DNA of 64,000 nucleotides. It comes from Candidula unifasciata (lineage: Eukaryota; Mollusca; Gastropoda; Stylommatophora; Geomitridae). The position numbers and the translations under genes are program-made. The notes beneath the pieces were generated by a model. That model did no database searches and had not been told where the DNA came from. It saw only the letters and a list, made by a program, of their open reading frames with translations. Of this stretch, positions 1 through 63,410 are shown one piece after another (within the stretch, counting starts at the first letter, position 1; each line of letters opens with the position of its first letter). Where the stretch lies: positions 830,034 through 894,033 of the forward strand of contig CAJHNH020002057.1 in assembly GCA_905116865.2 (NCBI GenBank), in the 5' to 3' direction.

Positions 1-177
1 CGACTTGCAACGGCCAACCTTGCAGCAAGAAGGAGGCGACAGGGAAAAGAATCGTGCAAATCTCTTTGTTGTACCCAATTTACAGTCCGTCTAAATATCG
101 GGATAACTATGAGCAGACAGCAACTAATCTGAAAAAAGGAAAGATCGACATCTGTGGCTTAGGCAGCGGTGGTGATA

Positions 178-205
178 CTACTACTACTACTATACTATAG
201 TATTG

Positions 206-246
<41 letters not shown>

Positions 247-270
247 ACTACTACTACTACTACTACTACG
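178..270 (+). repeat. (ACT)n microsatellite
   Basis: Nearly uninterrupted ACT/CTA repeats with a short break near 195-206. Confidence 0.95.
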
Positions 271-528
271 TCTTTCACAAAATTAGGTAGCTAAACATTT
301 TAAAGCCGATTTTACACTTAGAATAGATTGATTGATAGAAGTCACCATTATATGTTAATATTAGTTATTACTAAGGCCAAGCTTCACCACTCAGGTATTT
401 CTTCAGTTGATGTTGAAATCATCTTCTAATCAAACTGAGGGTATAAATTGAACTGATTTAAAAGTAGAAAGATAAAAAAAATTAGTTGTGATATAATAAA
501 CAAACGTAAAACTAAGTCCTAAGAGTCA

Positions 529-960
529 AAAGTGGGCTATCCTCTGAATAACGGCCCTAAATTATCGAGGCGAAAAATAAACCTTAACAGGGCCTCAGTC
601 ATGTGTCATTTGTGAACTTCCGGGGACTATACCGCCACTGCCAAGAGTATCCCCCCAAATCTTCAAACTGCAACCTTAGGAGGACGCAATCTACTGTTTG
701 TTTACTGCGACCATAACCAAGACAATCCATCATTTGTATACATTCACATAACGATATTCTGTAATATTTCAGTATTGCTTCGTCAGGTTAGGGTTAGTGC
801 TACCTCTAACCGCAACCTTAATCTCAGTATTAAATATGTAAAAATGTTTTAACTGTGTGAACTTACACAAAGAGCATTATGTCCCTTACGGTCGATAGTT
901 AAGTAATGTCAAGTCACAGTAGATTATGCCCCCTAGGGTCACCATTCAAAGGAGTGCCCA
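529..960. mobile_element. Candidate foldback/MITE element, degenerate copy
   Basis: The left edge GGGCTATCCTCTGAAT and the reverse complement of the right edge (GGGCACTCCTTTGAAT) agree at about 12 of 16 positions. The centre (about 785-825) carries inverted GGTTAGGGTTAG and CTCTAACCGCAACC. The left edge also resembles the edges of the elements at 23.99 kb and 35.99 kb. Confidence 0.45.
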
Positions 961-2327
961 AATGTAATTCCATGAAATTCCAAACATCTAAACATGACAT
1001 GAAATGCCGTATAAAAATTCACAATTTGTTGAAATCACCACTGATCACTGGCTAAAAGCATGAAATAGCTGGGGCCTGCAGAGAGTGGTAGATGACAGAT
1101 AGTCAAAAACTACACAAAAGATTTGAATGGCCAAAGACAGCAATACAGACCAAGAAGCCAATCGAAAGATACTAACCAAGCAGACCTACAAAAACTAGAA
1201 GTTGCAGACCGGAATGAGAAAGCCAATCACTGAATGAGCTACCAGTGATGAATGGAGGCGGGTAATATCTGCAACAGGGAATCTCAAGGGCTCAAAATGC
1301 TCAAGAAGATGTGTTTATAGGCACTTCCTGAAAATACCGGATTTCCTGCTTATCAATGGCCAACAATATATAGAGAGTTTGAACAGTGCATCAGTGTCCT
1401 GTTTCTGATCCATGCTGGAATAGTTGTGAAGGAGAAGACAGCATTTTTGTACTACGCCAAATAGTCTCTGCACTAATTTCTGGATATATGCAAGCTATTT
1501 GAGAGCCTTACTGTTTGCTACTGTTGTATTATTATTTTAACTCACTACTGTTAAATTTGCAATTTGTTGTATAAATAAAATTGTATAATGTCACTGTAAA
1601 GTAAGAATGTTGTTGCAATATGCTGTTTAATATGCTCCTACAAAATAAATAAGGTAACAAATAAACCCCTGTTTATCATCATATTTTCTTATAGATAGCT
1701 CTGACATGTTTCTCTCCGTCAGATGTTACATTAATAGATATGGACTTATAGATAACTGAAAGTAATTTTCAGCTTGTCTGCTGATGTGAAGATCCAGTAC
1801 CAGTCTTGTACACCCAACTGGCTTCTGGGCTTGGTGAGGGAAAGAAGAGCTCTGCAGTGATATCCCCTTGGAGAGCAAGAGAAAAACATTCAACAAGAGC
1901 GTGACAACATAAGTTCACTTGACAGACATCCACAAACCAAAATTTTCAGTCAGCCTCAGATTGGATCTAAACTCGGAGCATACCTCCATTGACCTGGTCT
2001 CACTGAATGTGGGCTCCAAAGCAAACTTCAGAGCATGTCTTACATTACATACAAAACATTGTTAGTCATAAAAAGTAAGTCTGGCCGACATGAACAGCGT
2101 TTCAAGAAGAAATATGGGGCACAGGTCGAGCCCTCAAGAGCAGTTCTATTTGTGACCTATGCCAAAATGTACACACAGCAAAATCAAAATCTGATCACAG
2201 ATGTATAAATGCCAACAAAAACACGGAATATAAACCAGGACTATTCAGCTAAGTTTACTTAGGTGCCATAATATTGAGAATGGGAATCGTTGCTGAAATA
2301 CTTAGGGTAGATTAACTAAAAATTTTG

Positions 2328-2468
2328 CCCAGGCAGTTCCATTAGGCTACTCTTTTTGATTTCCAACTGCCAAGTGATTTTTTGCGTGCCTAGCGATACA
2401 CACGGGCGTCAGATCTTACTACCCAGAATACAGGGGAAATTACTGGAAGTCCATGTAAAAAAAAATTC
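2328..2468 (-). mobile_element. Long tRNA-type SINE (family 3), fragment
   Basis: Reverse-strand match to the interior of the roughly 360-bp SINE seen at 31.6 and 51.35 kb: the shared block runs from the aagtaatttcc-like part through the cactgccaggg-like part. Confidence 0.6.
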
Positions 2469-4442
2469 AGCGTTCACCTGAGTAACACATAGTCTTCACA
2501 GAGCTTAGACATTGTTTTGTGGAGAGAAGGAATTTTATCAAAGGTCTTAATTGGTTTTGAAAATACATTGAGGGATAGTAATTACGAGCTATAAGTCCTT
2601 GTCGACTGGTGTAGATGAGGGCACGATTAGCTGCCTGTGCACTTAATAAACATCCTTGCTGAGCAACTTGCCACCTCAAGCTGGGAAATAGCCACAAATA
2701 AGGTCTTGATCTGTCACAGCTTGTGTGCTTAACAATAGGTGCTTGGAGCTAGGACAAAATCCGAAAAGCAGGTTGTAGAAACCAGTTCACCACAGAATAC
2801 AGAGAAACATAACTTCAAGCTTCGACCTGTAATGTGGAATGTCAGGACTATGTTCTAGGTTTTCCACTGACCTAAAAAAATATAATGATGTGAGAAAAAT
2901 ATCTTCCAACAGACTTGAAGTAGATAATAATGGTCTACAGAAACAGTCCTCCTAGAGGATGGGTCCATTGGAGAGAACAACTATACCTTTGGTTACTGTA
3001 TATGCAGCCATTTTAACCTTAGCTGAGTATGCATAGGATTCTGAGGGGCTGGACAATGCAGTAAGGGCTTTTCTTAAATCGGATGGCATTTACATACTTG
3101 GTGATCTCAGTGCATGTGTGGGGATCAGACCCGAACTCATGGGCAGTTTGCCATGGAAAGCATAACGATGGTTACATGAAAGAAATAATCAAAAGTTGTC
3201 AGAATTCTGCACTAAAACTGACTTGTGATGCCTTCTTTAAAACTAAAGACTGTCTTGAGGTGTCATGAAAACATCCAAGAAACTGCCACTGTCACCAGCT
3301 AGATATTATTATCATAAGAAGGCAGCTCCAGAATTATGTATCACTAGTGGTGCACTGATTTTGGTCACAAACATGAGGGAAAGTTAAGGCTTTGCAGTGT
3401 GTAAATGAGAATACCCCTTACTTCACCTCTGGCACCAGCAGACTCTGTTCTGGTTTTATGACATCTGATGCAAGACTCCTGTCACAAGTCCACATGTGTA
3501 CCCTGGATAATGGGCTGTGCTGTCCAAAACAGGAGGCAGGGAATCTTGAAGCTGGTTGACTCCACAGATGCAGTGTCCAGATAGCTTCTGGCACTCACCC
3601 TCAGTGCATGGATGATAAATATCTGTCGAGAACTCATTGTTGCAGTGAGTGAAGACTATAAGCTGAACCTCCTACTAAATGACAAACAGGGATTCACGTG
3701 TCTTTTAAGTGAACGTCCTACTAAATGGCAACTGCAGAAATCCATTTGATAGAATCAGTGATAGGCAATGGAACAACAGACTGGATAGACACTACTCTGT
3801 TATGTGCAGTTTCTTGTCAGTATCTGGTGATTTTTAATGCATGTGATTCAGACATGCGCTTTTAACATCATATATGAGAGCTGGAAACTGCTGAAAGTCA
3901 TGGTATTGCTTTTTGTATACCCTTGCTTGCTGGCCTGAAGGTTTTGGGTTTCTAACTGCATCAAGTCAGATTTGTGTAATTGTCCTGAACTCCCATGTTG
4001 ACCTAGCCTAAAAAAGGCTCCAGAAGATCTCTTGGGTTCTAAAGGCGAAGGGCATGATGTTGATCACGTCACCTTTTGAGTGATGTGCTTTTTTGAATAA
4101 AGATCCATTAATAATTTTTATAGAAACTATACACTTAAGGACAAAGCTGGTTCTCGTGAGGAATGTCTCATTGAGACTCACGAAAGCTGCACGACTAATA
4201 TTTATTAATAAGATACAGAAATTGCTTTACAGCCACAGGAATAACAGCATCAACTTACAGTAGTACACTAGGTGTATTTTAAGTAGTACTTTAAATGTAT
4301 TTACAGTAGTGCTATAAATGTGTTTAGTGCTCAAAATATACTTCACTAGTTCTCTCAGTGAATTTTAAGTAGTACTTTAAATACACTTACAATAGTACTC
4401 TAAATTCACAGCATATTTCCTGTTAATTTAATTTCTTTTCAG

Positions 4443-55772
<51,330 letters not shown>

Positions 55773-55837
55773 TGGATGTATAACGGCCACAGATGGTCCT
55801 CTTGCATGTCTCATTGATCCTGGTCACACATGTAATG

Positions 55838-57660
55838 AACTTTGTCAGTCATGGGTCTCTTGTATATCACACATCTGATCTACTTTGTCAGACATGGGTC
55901 TCTTGTATATCACATATCTGATCTACTTTGTCATTCATGGGTCTCTTGTATATCACATATCTGATCTACTTTGTCATTCATGGGTCTCTTGTATATTACA
56001 CATCTGATCTACTTTGTCATTCATGGGTTTCTTGTAAATCACACATCTGATCTACTTTGTTATTCATGGGTCTCTTGTATATCACATATCTGATCTACTT
56101 TGTCAGTCATGGGTCTCTTGTATATCACATATCTGATCTACTTTGTCAGTCATGAGTCTCTTGTATATCACATATCTGATCTACTTTGTCAGTCATGGGT
56201 CTCTTGTATATCACATATCTGATCTACTTTGTCATTCATGGGTCTCTTGTATATTACACATCTGATCTACTTTGTCATTCATGGGTCTCTTGTATATCAC
56301 ATATCTGATCTACTTTGTCATTCATGGGTTTCTTGTATATCACATATCTGATCTACTTTGTCAGTCATGGGTATCTTGTATATCACATATCTGATCTACT
56401 TTGTCAGTCATGGGTCTCTTGTATATCACATATCTGATCTACTTTGTCAGTCATGGGTCTCTTGTATATCACATATCTGATCTACTTTGTCATTCATGGG
56501 TCTCTTGTATATCACATATCTGATCTACTTTGTCATTCATGGGTCTCTTGTATATCACACATCTGATCTACTTTGTCATTCATGGGTCTCTTGTATATTA
56601 CACATCTGATCTACTTTGTCAGTCATGGGTCTCTTGTATATCACATATCTGATCTACTTTGTCAGTCATGGGTCTCTTGTAAATCACATATCTGATCTAC
56701 TTTGTCAGTCATGGGTCTCTTGTATATCACATATCTGGTCTACTTTGTCATTCATGGGTCTCTTGTATATCACATATCTGATCTACTTTGTCAGTCATGG
56801 GTCTCTTGTATATCACGTATCTGATCTACTTTGTCAGTCATGGGTCTCTTGTATATTACACATCTGATCTACTTTGTCATTCATGGGTCTCTTGTATATC
56901 ACACATCTGATCTACTTTGTCATTCATGGGTCTCTTGTATATCACATATCTGATCTACTTTGTCAGTCATGGGTCTCTTGTATATCACATATCTGATCTA
57001 CTTTGTCATTCATGGGTCTCTTGTATATCACATATCTGATCTACTTTGTCATTCATGGGTCTCTTGTATATCACACATCTGATCTAATTTGTCAGTCATG
57101 GGTCTCTTGTATATCACATATCTGATCTACTTTGTCATTCATGGGTCTCTTGTATATCACATATCTGATCTACTTTGTCATTCATGGGTCTCTTGTATAT
57201 CACATATCTGATCTACTTTGTCATTCATGGGTCTCTTGTATATCACATATCTGATCTACTTTGTCATTCGTGGGTCTCTTGTATATCACACATCTGATCT
57301 ACTTTGTCATTCGTGGGTCTCTTGTATATCACACATCTGATCTACTTTGTCATTCGTGGGTCTCTTGTATATCACACATCTGATCTACTTTGTCATTCGT
57401 GGGTCTCTTGTATATCACATATCTGATCTACTTTGTCATTCATGGGTTTCTTGTATATCACATATCTGATCTACTTTGTCAGTCATGGGTCTCTTGTATA
57501 TCACATATCTGATCTACTTTGTCAGTCATGGGTCTCTTGTATATCACATATCTGATCTACTTTGTCAGTCATGGGTCTCTTGTATATCACATATCTGATC
57601 TACTTTGTCATTCATGAGTCTTTTGTGTATCACACATCTGATGGACTTTGTAATTCGTTG
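55838..57660 (+). repeat. 43-bp satellite, about 42 copies
   Basis: Unit tttgtcagtcatgggtctct followed by tgtatatcacatatctgatctac. It starts about 65 bases after the USP19 stop codon. Variants alternate in blocks (gtcagt or gtcatt, acatat or acacat, catggg or cgtggg), as expected from local amplification. Confidence 0.97.
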
Positions 57661-57667
57661 ATCTTAA

Positions 57668-57673
57668 AATAAA
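57668..57673 (+). promoter_or_regulatory. Possible polyadenylation signal for USP19
   Basis: AATAAA, the first canonical hexamer I see after the stop at 55772. If used, the 3' UTR would contain the whole 43-bp satellite. No T/GT-rich downstream element is decisive. Confidence 0.35.
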
Positions 57674-57739
57674 TAGTTCTTTTACCTGTATGAAACATCT
57701 GCATGCCCCTATCAATGATAAAATTATCTTACTTGTGTA

Positions 57740-58085
57740 TTACTGTCACTGATAATTCTTGTATTTGTGTATCACACATCTGATGGATCATGTCACTGAT
57801 AGTTCTTTTACTTGTGTATCACACATCTGATGGATCCTGTCACTGATAGTTCTTTTTACTTGTGTATCACTCATCTGATGGATCCTGTCACTGATAATTC
57901 TTTTACTTGTGTATCACACATCTGATGGATCCTGTCACTGATAGTTCTTTTACTTGTGTATCACACATCTGATGGATCCTGTCACTGATAGTTCTTTTAC
58001 TTGTGTATCACACATCTGATGGATCCTGTTACTGATAATTATTTTACTTTCATTTTACACATCTAATGGATCCTGTTACTGATCA
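57740..58085 (+). repeat. 47-bp satellite related to the 43-bp unit
   Basis: Six to seven copies of tgtcactgatagttctttta followed by cttgtgtatcacacatctgatggatcc. It shares gtatcacacatctgat with the 43-bp satellite, so the two arrays have a common origin. Confidence 0.95.
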
Positions 58086-58110
58086 TTTGTCTTGTGCGTA
58101 TATATATGTA

Positions 58111-58204
<94 letters not shown>

Positions 58205-58211
58205 AGACAAA
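58086..58211. repeat. (TA)n tract flanked by an 11-bp inverted repeat
   Basis: TTTGTCTTGTG (58086-58096) and CACAAGACAAA (58201-58211) bracket about 100 bases of self-complementary TA, giving one long hairpin or cruciform. Confidence 0.93.
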
Positions 58212-59024
58212 TCTGATATATATAAAACACATTTTGTCACTGATAAAGTTCATATGCAGCATCACTCAGCTTATCTGAAGCACTTCCGAGTTTTTAAATA
58301 ATTCAAATTTTGTACTGTTTACTTAAAGGTTATTAGCAACATTAACCTACATGCAGACGACCATCATTTTCTGTGAGCTTTGGTAATCTTTCCCACTTTA
58401 ATGTTAAGTGATTGGTCAAACAGCAGCTTTAGCTTCAGAGAATGTTGTAGCAAGCACTCATAACTTGTTTTTATTTTTAGAAGTTTTAACACACACATTT
58501 TTGCCCAGTTTTTAATTTGTAATACCAGTCATCTCTGCAAATATTCTCAGACACCTGCGAGTGCCCAAGTTTGTGTTTTTATTTTTTCTTAGCACTCGCC
58601 AGCGGAAAGTTCTTGTTGTTTGTCCACTTCCTAATTTTCTTTTTACAGGTCTTATCCGTGATATGTTACCTTTAAAAACGTGCTTGTTGGGGAGTCAGTG
58701 GATCTATCTCTCTCCCTTCCCCTCCCCAAAACCTTTCTATCTATCAGTGGTCTGAAGAGTTTCCCAGCGATTTACTTCTGTGTATTTTAATAAGAATGCG
58801 AATGACTAGTTTTCAAGATTACATTATCATGTTGTATGAAAGTTGTATGTTTTCCAAGAATTTCCTTTGTAACTTTTTCCTTTCTTTTTTTTTTTTTTTT
58901 TAAAATTATAATTATGATATCCATGTCGACCTTCTGTCTTCTCTCTGATAATTTAACTTCCAATGTGCCATTTGAAATGAAGACACGAATATATGGCAGC
59001 TTTAATGCCTGAAGTTGTGTGTAG
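58212..59024. other. Intergenic stretch, no gene seen
   Basis: AT-rich, no frame with recognisable protein sequence; a T-run at 58887-58902. Confidence 0.6.
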
Positions 59025-60205
59025 TCATAAATTGAGTTGTTATTCTGAAGTTAGTAAACAGAAGGTAGTAATAAACTTAGTTATTGCTCTAATGTTAGTA
59101 AATATGAAAAAGTAATAAATTGAGTTGTTATTCTGAAGTTAGTAAACAGAAGGTAGTAATAAACTTAGTTATTGCTCTAATGTTAGTAAATATGAAAAAG
59201 TAATAAATTGAGTTGTTATTCTGAAGTTAGTAAACAGAAGGTAGTAATAAACTTAGTTATTGCTCTAATGTTAGTAAATATGAAAAAGTAATAAATTGAG
59301 TTGTTATTCTGAAGTTAGTAAACAGAAGGTAGTAATAAACTTAGTTATTGCTCTAATGTTAGTAAATATGAAAAAGTAATAAATTGAGTTGTTATTCTGA
59401 AGTTAGTAAACAGAAGGTAGTAATAAACTTAGTTATTGCTCTAATGTTAGTAAATATGAAAAAGTAATAAATTGAGTTGTTATTCTGAAGTTAGTAAACA
59501 GAAGGTAGTAATAAACTTAGTTATTGCTCTAATGTTAGTAAATATGAAAAAGTAATAAATTGAGTTGTTATTCTGAAGTTAGTAAACAGAAGGTAGTAAT
59601 AAACTTAGTTATTGCTCTAATGTTAGTAAATATGAAAAAGTAATAAATTGAGTTGTTATTCTGAAGTTAGTAAACAGAAGGTAGTAATAAACTTAGTTAT
59701 TGCTCTAATGTTAGTAAATATGAAAAAGTAATAAATTGAGTTGTTATTCTGAAGTTAGTAAACAGAAGGTAGTAATAAACTTAGTTATTGCTCTAATGTT
59801 AGTAAATATGAAAAAGTAATAAATTGAGTTGTTATTCTGAAGTTAGTAAACAGAAGGTAGTAATAAACTTAGTTATTGCTCTAATGTTAGTAAATATGAA
59901 AAAGTAATAAATTGAGTTGTTATTCTGAAGTTAGTAAACAGAAGGTAGTAATAAACTTAGTTATTGCTCTAATGTTAGTAAATATGAAAAAGTAATAAAT
60001 TGAGTTGTTATTCTGAAGTTAGTAAACAGAAGGTAGTAATAAACTTAGTTATTGCTCTAATGTTAGTAAATATGAAAAAGTAATAAATTGAGTTGTTATT
60101 CTGAAGTTAGTAAACAGAAGGTAGTAATAAACTTAGTTATTGCTCTAATGTTAGTAAATATTAAAAAGTAATAAATTGAGTTGTTATTCTGAAGGTAGTA
60201 AATGG
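59025..60205 (+). repeat. 88-bp satellite, about 13 nearly identical copies
   Basis: Period exactly 88 (unit starts at 59065, 59153 and so on). Each unit is itself a dimer of related halves (46 and 42 bases), each with taataaa and gttagtaaa. Copies are almost identical except at the two ends. Confidence 0.97.
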
Positions 60206-61584
60206 GGGTAATAATAAACTGAGTTGTTATTCTTCATGTGGGATACTTTTTTTGTGTGCTGATCAGGATATATTTTGGGTTTGTGTGAGTATTTCTATTG
60301 TTTTCTTTGTTGATACATACTATGGTTAAAATGTTTGCTTGTGTCTTTCCTATTGCTGAGCTTCCTAATTCAGTTTTATGTTATTCATCCATTAGTGGTG
60401 ATACAGACTGTTTTCATATTTTGTGCTTAAACTGGCTAAATGTTCCATCATCACAAATCGTTTATCATCAATACTGTATTGTTTTTGGCTCATGTGATCT
60501 TGTCTGTCCTTCCTGTTTCTTTGGCTGTATTTGTTGCTTTTTTTTTAAAGAAAGTTTCAGAAACAACTGACCTGCTGCATTTTTCTTGGCTTTTGTGTGT
60601 GTTTTTAGTCTATTTGAGCTCCTCATTTCTACACAGGCTTTTAATGCTGTCTCGAGACTTTTCTTCCTGTCTGTCTTTTTTTTTTTTTTTAATTAAAGCT
60701 GGATCTACAGGGCCGTTTACATTCAAATATTTGTTAATAAGGTATTTTTTTTATTACATGTTAGTGGTTTTGTCTTTCTAAATGGCTGAAGACTTGTTTG
60801 TTTGTTGTGTGATGTGTTTAACTACTTGTTCATCCTTTATGATCGTTAAGGTAGATGTCTGTTCTGATGTAACACAGCTTCATTGTAGTTGAAATGAATT
60901 GCTTGCAGTGAATTGTACAAACCTTTTATCTCATATTTGACCTTTTCAGTTCTCTTCTTACATGGGTGAACTATGATTCTCTTCATTTAATACTTAATCT
61001 GACCTTTTTACATTTATTTCATTTTCTTTTGTTATAATTATATTTTTTGCTTGTGAAATATCCTTCATTGTTTGTTATAGTCAAGTACCCACCCTTCTGT
61101 GTTGCAGATACACTGATGATCATCCATTTACTGATAGGCACTTGGATTCACTTATGGGGGCCGATTGTTTTTCCACTGCTTTAGACACATGACTTGTATT
61201 CACATTGTTGTAGTGATACCACCTGTAAGTTATCACTGAGACACTATGTAATCATGTTCCACAGACACAACATTCATTAATGAAACACAGTTTGTGAATA
61301 GTAGCAGTATTGTTTTTTTTTAAAACTTTCCACATCATAGAATGTTATAGTTAACTAAGCTATTATTCACATTATAAAGGTCGTGATTTTTTTTCTACAA
61401 GCCAGGACTAAAAAAATGGTGATCACATGATCTTCATAACACGAGTGATTTTTTTTTTTTCAGTCACATGTGATTAATTCATAAATAACATCAGCTTCTC
61501 TGGATCATCCTTATGTTTAGATGGTGGCAGAATGAGTTCAGCTTTGCTGTTTTCTGCAGCCCGCCTGACTGTCATCCTGTTTGA
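60206..61584. other. Intergenic stretch, no gene seen
   Basis: T-rich plus strand with hydrophobic-looking frames caused by composition. No family recognised. Confidence 0.6.
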
Positions 61585-61858
61585 GTGAGAGGGGACAGAT
61601 ATCTGTGAAATAATTGTGCTTACTATACTCACGGCAGTAGTAATATTTGTACCAGATAACTGGTTTCACATTAAAAGATAGCCTTTCTAACTGTTTGTGT
61701 GAATGTGGATGCAGTAGCAGATACATTATCTGTGTTGTTTGTGTGAGAGGGGACAGATATCTGTGAAATAATTGTGCTTACTATACTCACGGCAGTAGTA
61801 ATATTTGTACCAGATAACTGGTTTCACATTAAAAGATAGCCTTTCTAACTGTTTGTGT
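61585..61858 (+). repeat. Direct duplication, period 158
   Basis: gtgagaggggacagatatct through ctaactgtttgtgtg occurs at 61585 and 61743 almost unchanged. Confidence 0.93.
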
Positions 61859-62009
61859 GGCTGCAGCAGCAGCAGATAAATTATTTGTTATTTGTATGAG
61901 ATCTGTGAAATTATTGTTATAAGTAGACTCACTACAATAGTAAAACGTTTAAACTATACAAGATAATTAGTTTCACACTAGTGGCCTTTCTGTATGTGAA
62001 TTTAAATGC

Positions 62010-62145
62010 AGTAACAGTTTACAAAGCTGTGATCAGTGTATTGTAAACCTGTTTACAAAGCTGCGATCTGTGTATTGTAAACCTGTTTAAAGCTGCGATC
62101 TGTGTATTGTAAACCTGTTTACAAAGCTGCGATCTGTGTATTGTA
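62010..62145 (+). repeat. Tandem repeat of about 34 bp, four copies
   Basis: Unit gtttacaaagctgcgatctg followed by tgtattgtaaacct. The ends gtttac and gtaaac are inverted relatives, so each unit can fold. Confidence 0.9.
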
Positions 62146-62957
62146 AACCTGTCACTGCCACAGACTCATGCAGTGTCATTTTTAAGGATGTTACATTTTG
62201 GTTTTAGCATCACACTTAGATGGCTGTGTGTTTATATCTTGCTGCGCTAAATCACTGCCTTCTCTAATAATGCCTAACAGGTCAACGGGGATTCCTGTTC
62301 TTGTGCAAGAATTGAGTACCTCTGCGTCCACAGTTTTTATCCAGGAGATGTATACACAAATTAAACTGCAGTTTCATTAATTTTCGACATATTTTTTATA
62401 ACTATACGTCATTTTTTAAGGTAAATAAGTGTGCCAATTAAATATAACAATAAAGGCTCTTACAGACAAACAAAAATGCTTTTGCTACAGTCAACATGAA
62501 CATAAACATCAATAACGTTTAGATGTAAACTAAAAGTAGTTCCAGCAAAAGTAAAGAAAAATCAGTGATAACTCTTTGATTCTGAGAGGGTATTGCTGCA
62601 TCAGAGGAGCGGAAGGGAGGAGGGGGGTGTGACATTTGTACTTTATCAAATTTAGCGCATAAAAATACTGCTATGAAACATACACATGTCATACATAACA
62701 TAAATATAAATGATTGATGGTTATTATTATTATTAGTAGACTACTACAACATACAATTATACTGTTATTTAATAATTAGTAAACAAGCACAATCAGTATG
62801 AAATTGATATGTGCAATACTTTTTTTCACCCAGAGTAGTTTTCTTAACAGTACTTATAGAACTACTAAATATGTATCCTCAAGGTACAAACAGCACAAAC
62901 AAATTTGTCCAGTTTCATCTTGTTGGATGAAATCAATTCCTTATCATTGCAAATTTT
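62146..62957. other. Intergenic stretch, no gene seen
   Basis: AT-rich, no convincing frame or repeat apart from short TTA repeats near 62720. Confidence 0.55.
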
Positions 62958-63410
62958 TTGGTAACAAATATGCAAGGGAAGTGGATGAACATTCCGCAAG
63001 AGTTTGCAGCCAGTGATCGCGAAGCAAAGCAAAAGCCAGTTTACAAAAATTAACAGACCGTAGAACTGCAAATATGCAAAAGAAGTCGATGAGCAACCAG
63101 AAGTTTCCGCAAGAGTTTACAGCCAGTGTTCGCGAAGCAAAACAAAAGCCAGTTTACAAAAATTAACAGACCGTAGAACTGCAAATATGCAAAAGAAGTC
63201 GATGAGCAACCAGAAGTTTCCGCAAGCGATTACAGCCAGTGTTCGCGAAGCAAAGCAAAAGCCAGTTTACAAAAATTAACAGACCGTAGAACTGCAAATA
63301 TGCAAAAGAAGTGGATGAGCAACCAAAAGTTTCCGCAAGAGTTTACAGCCAGTGTTCACGAAGCAAAGCAAGAGCCAGTTTACACAAATTAACAAACATA
63401 TAATTATACT
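62958..63410 (+). repeat. 113-bp tandem repeat, four copies
   Basis: The segment tagaactgcaaatatgcaaa recurs at 63061, 63174 and 63287 (period 113). Units contain a short internal near-palindrome ttcgcgaa. Confidence 0.94.

Larger units (their letters stand above)
1..4442. other. Upstream region, no supported exon
   Basis: No start-codon exon with a convincing donor and USP19-like sequence was recognised. The stretch holds a trinucleotide repeat, a candidate foldback element, LINE-like debris (about 1080-1320), a SINE fragment and, just before the first exon, two degenerate copies of a motif with AAGTAGTACTTTAAAT (4270-4410). Confidence 0.6.

Noticed and set aside
3083..3268. Start-codon exon of USP19
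   Set aside because: The frame starts with ATG but shows no similarity to USP19 N termini, ends in a stop, and has no donor in the needed phase.
56616..56867. An 83-codon frame with repeating peptides
   Set aside because: A by-product of the 43-bp satellite; no start context, splice link or protein family.
55838..57660. CRISPR array
   Set aside because: The units are directly adjacent with no unique spacers, and the genome is an animal's. It is a satellite.
58066..58301. Tyr/Ile-rich frames on both strands
   Set aside because: Translations of the (TA)n tract.
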